Part shown: positions 1 to 7,842 of the stretch, in pieces | How positions within the stretch are numbered: position 1 is the stretch's first letter | Layout: every line of letters begins with the position of its first letter | Assembly (NCBI GenBank): GCA_963711455.1 | Contig: CAVQEH010000006.1 | Coordinates: 620,001-684,000, forward strand | Source of the DNA: DATFVA01 sp963711455 | GTDB taxonomy: Bacteria > Bacteroidota > Ignavibacteria > Ignavibacteriales > Ignavibacteriaceae | Length of the DNA: 64,000 bases | Reading direction: 5' to 3' | Made by a program: the position numbers and the translations under genes | The notes under the pieces: model-generated | The model's database searches: none | Told to the model about the DNA's origin: nothing | Seen by the model: only the letters and a program-made list of their open reading frames with translations

Positions 1-59
1 TGCATATAAAATAAAAGCAGAAGAGTTATATATATTTTAAGTTTTTCCATTAACTAAAA

Positions 60-97
60 GAGGTTGTCTAAAGCATTAAAACTTTTAAGACAACCTC
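60..97 (-). terminator. Rho-independent terminator after ndk
   Basis: Perfect 10-bp inverted repeat (GAGGTTGTCT at 60-69, AGACAACCTC at 88-97) with an AT-rich loop. Read on the minus strand the hairpin follows the ndk stop and runs into TTTTAGTTA, a short U-rich tail. It probably ends the sucD-ndk transcript. Confidence 0.7.
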
Positions 98-122
98 AAA
101 TAAATTTTGGTAATTTTCAGAA

Positions 123-554
123 TTAACTTTCGTAATTATTCAGTAATTCATCTCTTGAAAAAAAATGAAGGATTTCATTTGCTGCATTCTCATCTGAATC
201 AGAACCGTGAATCGCATTTTCTCCTTTATTAGCCGCAAATAATTTTCTTATCGTTCCTTTTTCTGCATCAGCAGGATCTGTTGCCCCGATAAGCTTTCTG
301 AAATCAGCAACTGCATTTTCTTTCTCCAAAGCAATAGGCATGCAAGGTCCTGATGTCATGAAATCTACAAGGTCTCTGAAGAAAGGGCGCTCTTTATGAA
401 TTTCATAAAATCCTTCGGCAGAATTTTTTGTTAAATGTACCATCTTAATTGCTTTAACCTTGAAACCTGCTTCAGTAATTTTTGTAATTATTTGTCCAAT
501 ATAATTTTTTTTAACAGCATCCGGTTTAATTATCGCTAATGTCCTGTTACTCAA
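123..554 (-). CDS. ndk: Nucleoside diphosphate kinase
   Basis: Transfers the gamma-phosphate between nucleoside triphosphates and diphosphates through a phosphohistidine, in the cytoplasm. The 143 residues match the usual family length. The N-terminus has the typical TLAIIKPDAV strand, and the active-site motif NAIHGSDS places the catalytic histidine at residue 116. It lies 29 bp downstream of sucD on the same strand, so the two are probably co-transcribed. This suits the known biochemical link between succinyl-CoA synthetase and Ndk. Nothing looks abnormal. Confidence 0.97.
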   Translation of the reverse strand: MSNRTLAIIKPDAVKKNYIGQIITKITEAGFKVKAIKMVHLTKNSAEGFYEIHKERPFFRDLVDFMTSGPCMPIALEKENAVADFRKLIGATDPADAEKGTIRKLFAANKGENAIHGSDSDENAANEILHFFSRDELLNNYES

Positions 555-583
555 ATTTTACTCCTTAGTTAAAAATTTATTTC

Positions 584-1588
584 TTATTTGCGTTTAGCTT
601 TTCCTTTAACACTTTTCTTGGTTTTTGCTGCAACTGATTTTGATTTCTTTATAATTATTTTTTTGATTTTTGCTTTCACCTTAACCGGTTTCTTCTTTTG
701 TGAAGTTTTCTTTGCTGCACTCTCAATGGCTTTAAGCATCGAGCTTCCTATTTCTGCGGGGCTTTCTGCGACTTTAATTCCTGCTTTCTTTAAAGCTGCA
801 ATCTTTTCTGCAGCTGTTCCTTTTCCACCTGAAATAATTGCTCCGGCGTGCCCCATTCTTCTACCTGGAGGTGCTGTTCTTCCGGCTATAAAACCAACCA
901 CAGGTTTTGCAACATTCTTTTTAATATATGTAGCGGCTTCTTCTTCTGCCGAACCACCGATCTCACCAATCATTACAATTCCTTCAGTCTGCGGATCTTC
1001 ATTAAACAGTTTTATAATATCAACAAACCTTGACCCAATCACCGGATCGCCGCCTATTCCCACGCATGTTGACTGACCAAGATTAACATCCGTCAGTTGT
1101 TTAACAGCTTCATAAGTTAAAGTGCCACTACGTGAAACAACGCCAATTTTACCTTTCCTGTGAATGAAACCCGGCATAATTCCAACCTTTGCCTGTCCCG
1201 GAGAGATAACACCTGGGCAATTGGGTCCTACCAATACAACATCTTTTCCTTTTATGGCATTATATACTTTAATCATATCTCTTGCGGGAATACCTTCAGT
1301 AATACAGATGATTACTCTTATTCCTGAGTTCGCAGCTTCAAGAATTGCGTCAGCAGCAAATGCAGGTGGTACAAATATTACTGATGTATTTGCCTTTTGT
1401 TCTTTAACTGCATCCGCAACTGTATTATAAACCGGGATACCTTCGAAATCTGTTCCGCCTTTTCCGGGGGTAACACCTGCAACCACTTTTGTTCCATATT
1501 CAATCATTTGCTGAGAGTGAAAAGAACCCTCACCACCTGTAATTCCCTGAACTACAAGTCTTGTTTTATTATTTACTAGAATACTCAT
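584..1588 (-). CDS. sucD: Succinyl-CoA synthetase alpha subunit with a lysine-rich tail
   Basis: Alpha subunit of the TCA-cycle enzyme that interconverts succinyl-CoA and succinate with NTP formation. The CoA-binding Rossmann domain is N-terminal (GITGGEGSFHSQQM), and the phosphohistidine lies in GRRMGHAGAII at residue 247. The protein is 334 residues, whereas the family usually ends near 290. The extra ~44 residues hold about twenty lysines and no acidic residue, resembling the basic tails of histone H1-like proteins. The tail is in frame with the enzyme and ends at a normal stop. No sucC is adjacent; ndk follows directly. Enzyme identity is certain; the role of the tail is unknown. Confidence 0.96.
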   Translation of the reverse strand: MSILVNNKTRLVVQGITGGEGSFHSQQMIEYGTKVVAGVTPGKGGTDFEGIPVYNTVADAVKEQKANTSVIFVPPAFAADAILEAANSGIRVIICITEGIPARDMIKVYNAIKGKDVVLVGPNCPGVISPGQAKVGIMPGFIHRKGKIGVVSRSGTLTYEAVKQLTDVNLGQSTCVGIGGDPVIGSRFVDIIKLFNEDPQTEGIVMIGEIGGSAEEEAATYIKKNVAKPVVGFIAGRTAPPGRRMGHAGAIISGGKGTAAEKIAALKKAGIKVAESPAEIGSSMLKAIESAAKKTSQKKKPVKVKAKIKKIIIKKSKSVAAKTKKSVKGKAKRK

Positions 1589-1691
1589 AGGAAGTCCTGT
1601 TTAATTCTTTAAAAGAAATTTTGATTCCAAAGATAAAAAAAAGGCAGGATAATTCCTTAACAATGTGGTCGTAATTTATTCTGAAAATTTT

Positions 1692-2366
1692 TTAATCGGA
1701 AGATTCAACGGGAATTCTTTTACGATCTAACCAAAAAGAAATTAAAATTAATAGTACAGTCGAAAGAAGTGCAGAACCCGCAACTTCATTCCCATTCTGA
1801 GGCTGTGGACTTAGCAACTGAGATATAAAAGCTGCTGCAATAATAAAAACTGAAAGTATATATATTCCATATTTTCCCCAGAAGTTGATTCCTTTTGTCT
1901 CTCTCAGGTAAATTGCCAGTCCAATTATGTATAATATCAATTCAACAAACAAAGCAATGTATATGTGATTCCACAATCCTAAACCAACGACCATTGAATT
2001 ATCTCCTAAGATGGTTAGATCTGTAGGATGGACAATAAAATCCAAAATGTAGTGTGAAAATACTCCCAATCCAAGAAGAACTGATGTTCTTCTTCTTTTT
2101 GTTATTACTTCTGCTGCAACATAAACGAGAATGCTCCACGCAATGGTTGAGACGAGGCTATGGGAATAGGGGAATATGAATTTCAAATAATGGAGATTTT
2201 TAAAATTCTGAGGTACAATAACTTTTTCAAACCCTAATAAAACAAAAACCCATAAAAGGAGATCAAGGAAAAGGACTGATACAAAAAACCATGCAAGGTT
2301 CGTCTTCTTATCAAATTTTCTCATTGCAAATCCGACCCCGAGGTGTCCGATAAACATTCTGTCCAT
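1692..2366 (-). CDS. Multi-pass membrane protein, YdjM-like (PF04307-type) hypothetical
   Basis: A 224-residue hydrophobic protein with about six predicted membrane segments. A short N-terminal part (FIGHLGVGFAMRK) and the motif FSHYILDFIVHP recall the membrane-bound 'metal-dependent hydrolase' family of YdjM, which has a conserved histidine and His-x3-Asp-type residues. No enzymatic activity can be assigned. It stands alone between sucD and the tatA pair on the same strand, with gaps of about 100 and 170 bp, so it is probably transcribed separately. The family call rests on residue pattern only. Confidence 0.6.
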   Translation of the reverse strand: MDRMFIGHLGVGFAMRKFDKKTNLAWFFVSVLFLDLLLWVFVLLGFEKVIVPQNFKNLHYLKFIFPYSHSLVSTIAWSILVYVAAEVITKRRRTSVLLGLGVFSHYILDFIVHPTDLTILGDNSMVVGLGLWNHIYIALFVELILYIIGLAIYLRETKGINFWGKYGIYILSVFIIAAAFISQLLSPQPQNGNEVAGSALLSTVLLILISFWLDRKRIPVESSD

Positions 2367-2483
2367 TATCCTTTAATATGATTAAAAATAGGTCTTCAGG
2401 ATTTTAATTTATACACTGACAAGAAAAATTCAAAGTATTTACTTTCTTCAGTTATGCTAAAAATGATAAAAATATTACCTAAA

Positions 2484-2506
2484 ATTCAATCCGAATTTGA
2501 TTGAAT
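2484..2506 (-). terminator. Probable terminator after the tatA pair
   Basis: ATTCAATC (2484-2491) and GATTGAAT (2499-2506) form a perfect 8-bp inverted repeat with a 7-nt loop. On the minus strand it follows the second tatA and is trailed by TTTTAGG. The stem is AT-rich, so it is a modest terminator. Confidence 0.45.
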
Positions 2507-2538
2507 AAAATTAAAATATTGAAATACTAAAGGAGTGG

Positions 2539-2742
2539 TTAAACTAGTTTTTTTGTATCTGTTTTTTTTGGTTCGTCATCAGTTATAGAAATTTCTTTTT
2601 TAAGGTCGTTCATACCTTTTTTAAATTCACTTATTCCTTTACCGAGACTTTTTGCAATCTCCGGGATTTTTTTGCCTCCAAAAAGGAGGAGGATAACAAA
2701 CATAATTATTAATAATTCACCCATGCCTAAATTCTCAAACAT
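2539..2742 (-). CDS. tatA: Sec-independent translocase TatA/E-type protein (copy 2)
   Basis: A 67-residue TatA-type component of the twin-arginine export pore. It has one N-terminal membrane helix (GELLIIMFVILLLFGG), the hinge FGGKKIPEIA, an amphipathic helix and a charged tail, which is the family layout. It lies 19 bp after a second, closely similar tatA. TatB can look the same at this size, but the short tail favours TatA. No tatC is in the window. Confidence 0.9.
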   Translation of the reverse strand: MFENLGMGELLIIMFVILLLFGGKKIPEIAKSLGKGISEFKKGMNDLKKEISITDDEPKKTDTKKLV

Positions 2743-2761
2743 ACGATGCCTCGACTAAAGA

Positions 2762-2962
2762 TTATTCTTTTTTTGTCTCAGTTTTTTTTGATTCAGTATC
2801 AGAGTTTTTTATTTCGTCCTCAACGTCTTTCAAACCTCTTTTAAATTCACTCATTCCTTTTCCTATACCTCTTGCCAGTTCAGGAATTTTTTTAGCACCA
2901 AACAAAATTAAAATAACAAGGATAATGAGGATTATCTCACCTGCACCTAAGTTACCTAACAT
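2762..2962 (-). CDS. tatA: Sec-independent translocase TatA/E-type protein (copy 1)
   Basis: A 66-residue TatA-type protein with N-terminal helix GAGEIILIILVILILFGA, hinge FGAKKIPELARGIGKG and an acidic/basic tail. It closely resembles the downstream copy along its length, so the pair looks like a tandem duplication. It begins 10 bp after the purQ stop and so may be read through from the purS-purQ genes. The two copies may have split into TatA- and TatB- or TatE-like roles; sequence alone does not decide. Confidence 0.9.
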   Translation of the reverse strand: MLGNLGAGEIILIILVILILFGAKKIPELARGIGKGMSEFKRGLKDVEDEIKNSDTESKKTETKKE

Positions 2963-2972
2963 AATATCACCT

Positions 2973-3671
2973 TTAATTGAAAATATTATTTATAATCGAC
3001 TTAAAAATTAATTGCCCGTCAGTTTTTCCAAGTACCGGATCACAACTTCTCTCAGGGTGGGGCATCATCCCGAGCACATTTCCTTTCTTATTTATAATTC
3101 CTGCTATGTTATTAACTGAACCATTCGGATTATGGTTTTCACTTATTATTCTTTCCCTTGAAGCATACTTAAAAACCACCTGATTATTATCTTCAAGTGT
3201 TTTTAATGTATGTTCATCCGCAAAATAATTTCCTTCACCGTGCGCCACCGGAATTTTTAACACATGATCAGAACTAATACCTTTCGTAAAGAGTGTATTA
3301 TTGTTTTCGACTGAAAGATAAATATCTTTACATACAAATTGTAGTGACTTGTTTCTCAACATAACACCCGGCAATAAACCAGCTTCGAGCAAAACCTGGA
3401 AGCCGTTGCAGATTCCGACAACGCATCCACCACTATTTGCGTAATTAATCACAGAATTCATAATAGGAGAGAAACGGGCTATTGCACCTGTACGAAGATA
3501 ATCACCATAAGAAAAACCACCCGGGAGAATAATGATATCAGAGTTTTGCAAATCTGTTTCTTTATGCCAGAGAAATTTTGTTTCACAATCCAGAATTTTT
3601 TTAAAGGCATAATATGCATCGTGGTCGCAATTAGATCCTGGAAAAACAACCACGCCTACTTTAGGTTTCAT
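2973..3671 (-). CDS. purQ: Phosphoribosylformylglycinamidine synthase, glutaminase subunit
   Basis: Glutamine amidotransferase that supplies ammonia to PurL in step four of purine synthesis. The nucleophilic cysteine lies in GICNGFQVLLEAG and the catalytic His/Glu in MMPHPERSCDP. The open frame extends nine codons upstream, but the start at 3671 is preferred: it gives MKPKVGVVVFPGSNCD, the family N-terminus, and makes a 4-bp ATGA overlap with the purS stop. The product is 232 residues, normal for the stand-alone form. It works with PurS and the small-type PurL encoded at 16446, about 13 kb away. Confidence 0.96.
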   Translation of the reverse strand: MKPKVGVVVFPGSNCDHDAYYAFKKILDCETKFLWHKETDLQNSDIIILPGGFSYGDYLRTGAIARFSPIMNSVINYANSGGCVVGICNGFQVLLEAGLLPGVMLRNKSLQFVCKDIYLSVENNNTLFTKGISSDHVLKIPVAHGEGNYFADEHTLKTLEDNNQVVFKYASRERIISENHNPNGSVNNIAGIINKKGNVLGMMPHPERSCDPVLGKTDGQLIFKSIINNIFN

Positions 3672-3940
3672 TCGGGAACTTTCCCGGAAGGATTCCATTC
3701 AGAAAGTGTAAATTCATAATCTTCCATAATTGGATTAGCAAGAAGCTTGCTGCAATATTCATTCACTTCTTTTTCAGCCGTAATTCTGTCATTTGAATCC
3801 ACTGAGAATTCTATATATTTATCAATTCTCGTACCCTTGATATTATTCATGCCTAAAAGCACAGCGCCTTTTTCAACTGCTTTTCCCTGCGGATCAAGAA
3901 TAGAAGGACGACGCTTAACTAATACTTTTGCCTTAAACAA
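3668..3940 (-). CDS. purS: Phosphoribosylformylglycinamidine synthase subunit PurS
   Basis: Small structural subunit bridging PurQ and PurL in the three-part FGAM synthase. The 90-residue protein has the family pattern: an N-terminal beta strand (FKAKVLVKRRPSILDPQG), then V..GAVLLGMNNI and a C-terminal region with NPIMEDYEF. It overlaps purQ by 4 bp (ATGA), implying translational coupling. Having purS fits with purL being the short form. Confidence 0.95.
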   Translation of the reverse strand: MFKAKVLVKRRPSILDPQGKAVEKGAVLLGMNNIKGTRIDKYIEFSVDSNDRITAEKEVNEYCSKLLANPIMEDYEFTLSEWNPSGKVPE

Positions 3941-3969
3941 TTTTTCCCTCTTCTAATATAATTTACGTG

Positions 3970-4692
3970 TCAAAATTTCTTTTTTATTAAATAGAATATA
4001 TGACGAAAAATACCAAATACGATTATGAAAATAAACATAAAGAAAAGTGCCTGGGTAAAAGAACAAAGTATCAAAAGTATAATTGCAAGCAGTGCTAATA
4101 AAATAATATACGGCTTATCCATTAATTCTTTTAGTCTGAATTTAGGAATAGTATCATATTTTATTCTGCTTATCATCAGGTAGGAAAGTAATAATATTAA
4201 AGGGATAATAATTTTTGAAAAGGATTGAGGATAGCCTTCAGGAATAGAATAAAAAGCGAGGGTAAAAGATGCTACTGTAATAGCTGACATCGGGATTGGC
4301 AGACCTTTAAAAAAAGATTTGTCAAAGCCTACCAATTGAATATTGAACCGGGCAAGTCTGAATCCTCCTGCAAGCATTAAAAGTGAACTGATGATTATAC
4401 CAAGAGTATTAAACTGAATTAAAAAGCTATTATAAATAAGGAACGCTGGTGCAGCACCAAAACTAACTAAATCAGATAAAGAATCGAGTTCAACCCCAAG
4501 CTCACTGCTGGATTTTGTGAGTCTTGCCATCAATCCATCAAGTGCATCAAAAATGGCAGCGATGATTATCAGCCACGCTGCATAAGTAAATTTTCCCTGG
4601 CTTGTATTTATGATGGAAAGAAAACCGCTGAACATGTTCATCGCGGTAAATAGATTTGGAATAATTGAAGGTGTAACTCTAAAACGGTTCAT
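3970..4692 (-). CDS. pssA: CDP-diacylglycerol-serine O-phosphatidyltransferase
   Basis: Integral membrane enzyme that makes phosphatidylserine from CDP-diacylglycerol and serine. The CDP-alcohol phosphotransferase motif is present near residue 50 as DALDGLMARLTKSSSELGVE followed by LDSLSD (D-G-x2-A-R-x8-G-x3-D-x3-D). There are about six to seven membrane segments in 240 residues, the typical length for the Bacillus-type enzyme. Its start overlaps the psd stop (TGATG), and together the two make phosphatidylethanolamine. The pair sits between purS and a PurC-like gene. Confidence 0.95.
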   Translation of the reverse strand: MNRFRVTPSIIPNLFTAMNMFSGFLSIINTSQGKFTYAAWLIIIAAIFDALDGLMARLTKSSSELGVELDSLSDLVSFGAAPAFLIYNSFLIQFNTLGIIISSLLMLAGGFRLARFNIQLVGFDKSFFKGLPIPMSAITVASFTLAFYSIPEGYPQSFSKIIIPLILLLSYLMISRIKYDTIPKFRLKELMDKPYIILLALLAIILLILCSFTQALFFMFIFIIVFGIFRHIFYLIKKKF

Positions 4693-5345
4693 CAGCCTTT
4701 GGGATATTCAAATAAAATTGTCTCACCTGCTTTCACCTTTTCATCTTTTCTAACCATTTCTTTCCAGTGCTCAGGAACAATTACATCAACACGACTCCCA
4801 AATTTAATCATTCCAAACCGTTCTCCAATTTTTACAGAATCTCCCACCGAGATTTCATATATAATTCTTCTTGCTATAAAACCTGCAACCTGCGTAAAAA
4901 ATACTTTACCGTATTTTCCTGTTATTCCAAACTCTGCTCGTTCATTTACTTCAGAAGCTTTATCTTCAAAAGCAGCAAGATATTTACCTTTATAATATTC
5001 AAGGTAATCCACCTTTCCATTTATGGGGATTCTGTTAACATGAACATTTAAAGGTGACATAAAAATGGAAACCTGTTTTGCTTTTCCATTTATAAATTTA
5101 TTATCTATAACATCTTCTGCAAAAAGAACTTTTCCATCTGCCGGTGAAACTATTACATTATCTTCTACAGGAGGAGTGCGATCCGGATCCCTGAAAAAAT
5201 TTAAAGATAGTACAAAGAACAGAAGAGAAATAATAACTAAAAGAACCTGTACATAATTATTTTGTATAAAAAAACTTAAAATGATCAGAAGAATTGTTAT
5301 TACTGAGATAGCAGTAAGAGTGGAATATCCGTATTTAGTAAACAT
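4692..5345 (-). CDS. psd: Phosphatidylserine decarboxylase
   Basis: Decarboxylates phosphatidylserine to phosphatidylethanolamine using a self-generated pyruvoyl group. The cleavage site FGS (near residues 182-184, in RFGMIKFGSRVDVIVP) matches the short, archaeal-type Psd class in which Gly-Ser replaces the LGST form. Upstream conserved blocks DPDRTPP, SPADGKV and SPLNVHVNR are present. Two N-terminal hydrophobic stretches anchor the protein. Length 217 residues is normal for this class. The gene begins directly after the PurC-like gene and overlaps pssA. Confidence 0.95.
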   Translation of the reverse strand: MFTKYGYSTLTAISVITILLIILSFFIQNNYVQVLLVIISLLFFVLSLNFFRDPDRTPPVEDNVIVSPADGKVLFAEDVIDNKFINGKAKQVSIFMSPLNVHVNRIPINGKVDYLEYYKGKYLAAFEDKASEVNERAEFGITGKYGKVFFTQVAGFIARRIIYEISVGDSVKIGERFGMIKFGSRVDVIVPEHWKEMVRKDEKVKAGETILFEYPKG

Positions 5346-6053
5346 TTATGCGCTCGTAATATTCAAAAGATAATCTGTATACTTTTTTATTTCTGCAGAA
5401 GTATTCAGATTATACGGACTAACCCATTTCCCATCAGTAATTTGTGGAATTATTTTTATACTGGTTGGAGTAAAATCGTCTACAAGATAAATTTTATTTT
5501 CACTTTTTCCGAAACAGCATACAACTTCAGACAGCAGGAAATTCCTTCTTTCAAAAAAGAATTTTAATACAGCATTAACTTTAGAACAAATTCTGTTCAT
5601 CAATCTCAATTCTTCATTTGTGCATATATCGAAAGTGATTAAGTGGCTTTCTGTTACAACAGGATCTTTTCCATTAGGATAATGAATCTCAAATATAGGC
5701 AGGTTCAACAGTTCCCCTTCTTTCTTCCTGAAAATTTTAGCTGTTCTCTTATCTATTGTATTAAGTATCTTGATGAAAAATGGAAAACGTTCGTGTTTGA
5801 TAAATTTAAGAACAGCATCATTTTGAGTTTTAAGAAATAGTATAGGGATGTGATATTCTTTAAGATAATCAAAGAAAAACGCATTGATAGAAGCGAATTT
5901 CGAACCAAGATCTTTTACTTTTATCTTCTTATTATTCTCGGCAACCAGAAAATCCTGGTATTTAAGAAGAACGTAATTCTGTTCATCTAAAGGAAGATCT
6001 TTTTTCGTTATTTCTTCCTGTATTAAATTATTATTGTAAAAATTCAGCCCCAA
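5346..6053 (-). CDS. Diverged PurC (SAICAR synthetase)-like protein
   Basis: The 235-residue length and block order follow PurC. LPIFEIHYPNGKDPVVTESH matches the family's PP.FD....DP...ES block, and LMNRICSKVNAVLKFFFERR followed by a short acidic VDDFTP segment matches the conserved C-terminal half. However, the signature residues of working PurC are not recognisable: no GK-type N-terminal nucleotide loop, no SAGD/SAFD block, no VVRN.AAGS block, and VDFKLEFG is replaced by SEVVCCFG. It directly precedes psd, in a run that also has purS and purQ. It could be a very divergent enzyme or an inactive homologue with another role. Confidence 0.6.
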   Translation of the reverse strand: MGLNFYNNNLIQEEITKKDLPLDEQNYVLLKYQDFLVAENNKKIKVKDLGSKFASINAFFFDYLKEYHIPILFLKTQNDAVLKFIKHERFPFFIKILNTIDKRTAKIFRKKEGELLNLPIFEIHYPNGKDPVVTESHLITFDICTNEELRLMNRICSKVNAVLKFFFERRNFLLSEVVCCFGKSENKIYLVDDFTPTSIKIIPQITDGKWVSPYNLNTSAEIKKYTDYLLNITSA

Positions 6054-6182
6054 ACCTTCCTTGTCTTTTTTTGAAAAATAAAATATGAAAATTAAGTGTA
6101 TAAAGTCAATTCAATGTATTATATTTAAACAAAAAATATGGAAAATTCTTTTTAAAAACATCAGGAAATCGGAGGTTTTTGG

Positions 6183-6509
6183 ATGAAAGGTGGCATGCAG
6201 GGTATGTTAAAGCAGGTACAGAAGATGCAGGCTGAATTACAGAAAGTTCAGGCTGAGCTTGTTAACCTTGTTGTTACTGAGGAAGCAGGAGGCGGAATGA
6301 TTAAAGCCACCGCAAATGGCAATCAGGAAATAATTTCAGTGGAAATTGACCCGCAGGTCATAAACCCGGATGAAAAAGAAATCCTGGAAGACCTTGTAGT
6401 TGCTGCTGTAAATAAAGCAATTTCATCTGCAAAAAAAGCAGCGGATGAGGAAATGGCTAAAGTTACCAAAGGAATGATTCCTCCGGGTATGAATATTCCG
6501 GGATTATAA
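6183..6509 (+). CDS. YbaB/EbfC nucleoid-associated protein
   Basis: Small DNA-binding protein of the YbaB/EbfC family, 108 residues. It has the typical methionine/glutamine-rich N-terminus (GGMQGMLKQVQKMQAELQK), the central strand with GGG.IKATANGNQEIISVEID, and a helical C-terminus ending in GMIPPGMNIPGL. A strong GGAGG at 6171-6175 supports the start. It is followed 2 bp later by recR, the classic ybaB-recR arrangement that links this protein to recombination and repair. Confidence 0.95.
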   Translation: MKGGMQGMLKQVQKMQAELQKVQAELVNLVVTEEAGGGMIKATANGNQEIISVEIDPQVINPDEKEILEDLVVAAVNKAISSAKKAADEEMAKVTKGMIPPGMNIPGL

Positions 6510-6511
6510 AA

Positions 6512-7108
6512 GTGCAGATTGCCGAACCACTTGCCGCTGCCATTGCAGAATTAAGCAAAATGCCCGGTATTGGCAGAAAGACTGCTCAGAGACTCGCCCT
6601 TCATCTTCTGAAAAGTGATAAAGAAACGGTTGAAAATCTGGTTAAATCTATTCAGGATCTTAAACTCAAGTTAAGATTTTGTTCACGTTGCTTTAATATT
6701 TCTGAAGATGAGCTTTGTGATGTTTGTAAAAGCAGTAAAAGAGATCAATCTGTTATTTGCGTTGTAGAGGAAGCAAGTGATGTGATTGCTATCGAAAAAA
6801 CGAATGAGTTTACTGGTTTGTATCATGTACTTGGAGGTGTTCTTTCACCTTTGTCCGGAATTAGTCCCGAGGCTCTGAAAATAAAAGAGCTCTTAAAAAG
6901 ATTTGAAAATGAACAGATCCTTGAAGTAATTCTTGCACTAAATCCCGATACAGAAGGAGAAACTACCTCTCTGTATCTGGCAAAATTAATTAAACCTCTT
7001 GGAATAAAGGTTACGAGAATTGCACGAGGTATTCCAATTGGCGGTGATCTTGAGTTTGCCGATGAAGCTACAATCGGACGTGCAATGTTAAGCAGAAGCG
7101 TGTTATAA
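6512..7108 (+). CDS. recR: Recombination protein RecR
   Basis: RecFOR-pathway protein that helps load RecA at gaps. The order is a helix-hairpin-helix (LSKMPGIGRKTAQRLALHLL), a C4 zinc finger (CSRC...CDVC, residues ~55-70), and a Toprim domain (ICVVEEASDVIAIEKT, then ALNPDTEGETTSLYL). Length 198 is standard. The start is GTG at 6512, 2 bp after the ybaB stop. Its TAA stop overlaps the next ATG by one base. Confidence 0.97.
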   Translation: MQIAEPLAAAIAELSKMPGIGRKTAQRLALHLLKSDKETVENLVKSIQDLKLKLRFCSRCFNISEDELCDVCKSSKRDQSVICVVEEASDVIAIEKTNEFTGLYHVLGGVLSPLSGISPEALKIKELLKRFENEQILEVILALNPDTEGETTSLYLAKLIKPLGIKVTRIARGIPIGGDLEFADEATIGRAMLSRSVL

Positions 7109-7842
7109 TGGCTGAATGGTTTGAAGAATGGTTTAATACTGAAGAATACCTTAATGTTTATCGTCATCGGAATGATGCTGATGCTGAAAAACTGGTAAAC
7201 CTTATCCTGAATAATATTGATCTTGGAAGTAAAGCAGATGTAATTGATCTTGCTTGCGGCGCCGGAAGACATTCCATACTGTTTGCGGAAAAAGGATTTA
7301 ACGTTACTGCAGTTGATCTTAGTGAAAATCTATTGAATGTAGCCAGGAAAACAGCCGGTGAACTGAATTTAAAAATAGATTTTGTTAATGCTGATTTGAG
7401 AAACTTCTGCATAACATCAAAATTTGATCTGGCAGTTAACTTATTTACAAGTTTCGGTTACTTTAAAAATGATGAAGAAAATTTTTCTCTTTTTTCCGAT
7501 GCTTTCGATTTGCTGAATGATAAAGGTTATTTTGTAATAGACTATTTCAATACGAATTATATCAGGAAAAACCTTATCCCGCATTCCGAAGATTTAGTTA
7601 ATGGAAAAAAGATAATTCAGGAAAGAGAGATTGTAGGCAAAAGGGTTGTTAAAAATATATTGATTGCTAAGAACGGAACAAAAAAAAGATATTTGGAATC
7701 GGTAAGAATGTATTCTGATATTGAATTAATTTCAGCAATTGAAAAAAGCGGCCTTGGAATCAAAAAAATATTTGGTGATTTTTATGGCAGTAAATTTGAC
7801 CTAAATTCTTCACCAAGAATTATTATTATTTCAAGCAAATGA
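7108..7842 (+). CDS. Class I SAM-dependent methyltransferase
   Basis: A 244-residue methyltransferase. Motif I is VIDLACGAGRHSILFAEKG near residue 45, followed by the acidic residue closing strand 2 in VTAVDLSENLL. Motif II is near FVNADLRNF, and FDLAVNLFTSFGYF is the post-II region. The substrate cannot be deduced. The start overlaps the recR stop (TAATG), and the gene overlaps the following lipoprotein by ATGA. It is therefore in the ybaB-recR-lipoprotein transcription unit. Confidence 0.85.
   Translation: MAEWFEEWFNTEEYLNVYRHRNDADAEKLVNLILNNIDLGSKADVIDLACGAGRHSILFAEKGFNVTAVDLSENLLNVARKTAGELNLKIDFVNADLRNFCITSKFDLAVNLFTSFGYFKNDEENFSLFSDAFDLLNDKGYFVIDYFNTNYIRKNLIPHSEDLVNGKKIIQEREIVGKRVVKNILIAKNGTKKRYLESVRMYSDIELISAIEKSGLGIKKIFGDFYGSKFDLNSSPRIIIISSK

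Noticed and set aside
588..1076. 162-residue frame opposite sucD
   Set aside because: Shadow of the sucD gene on the other strand; no ribosome site or domain.
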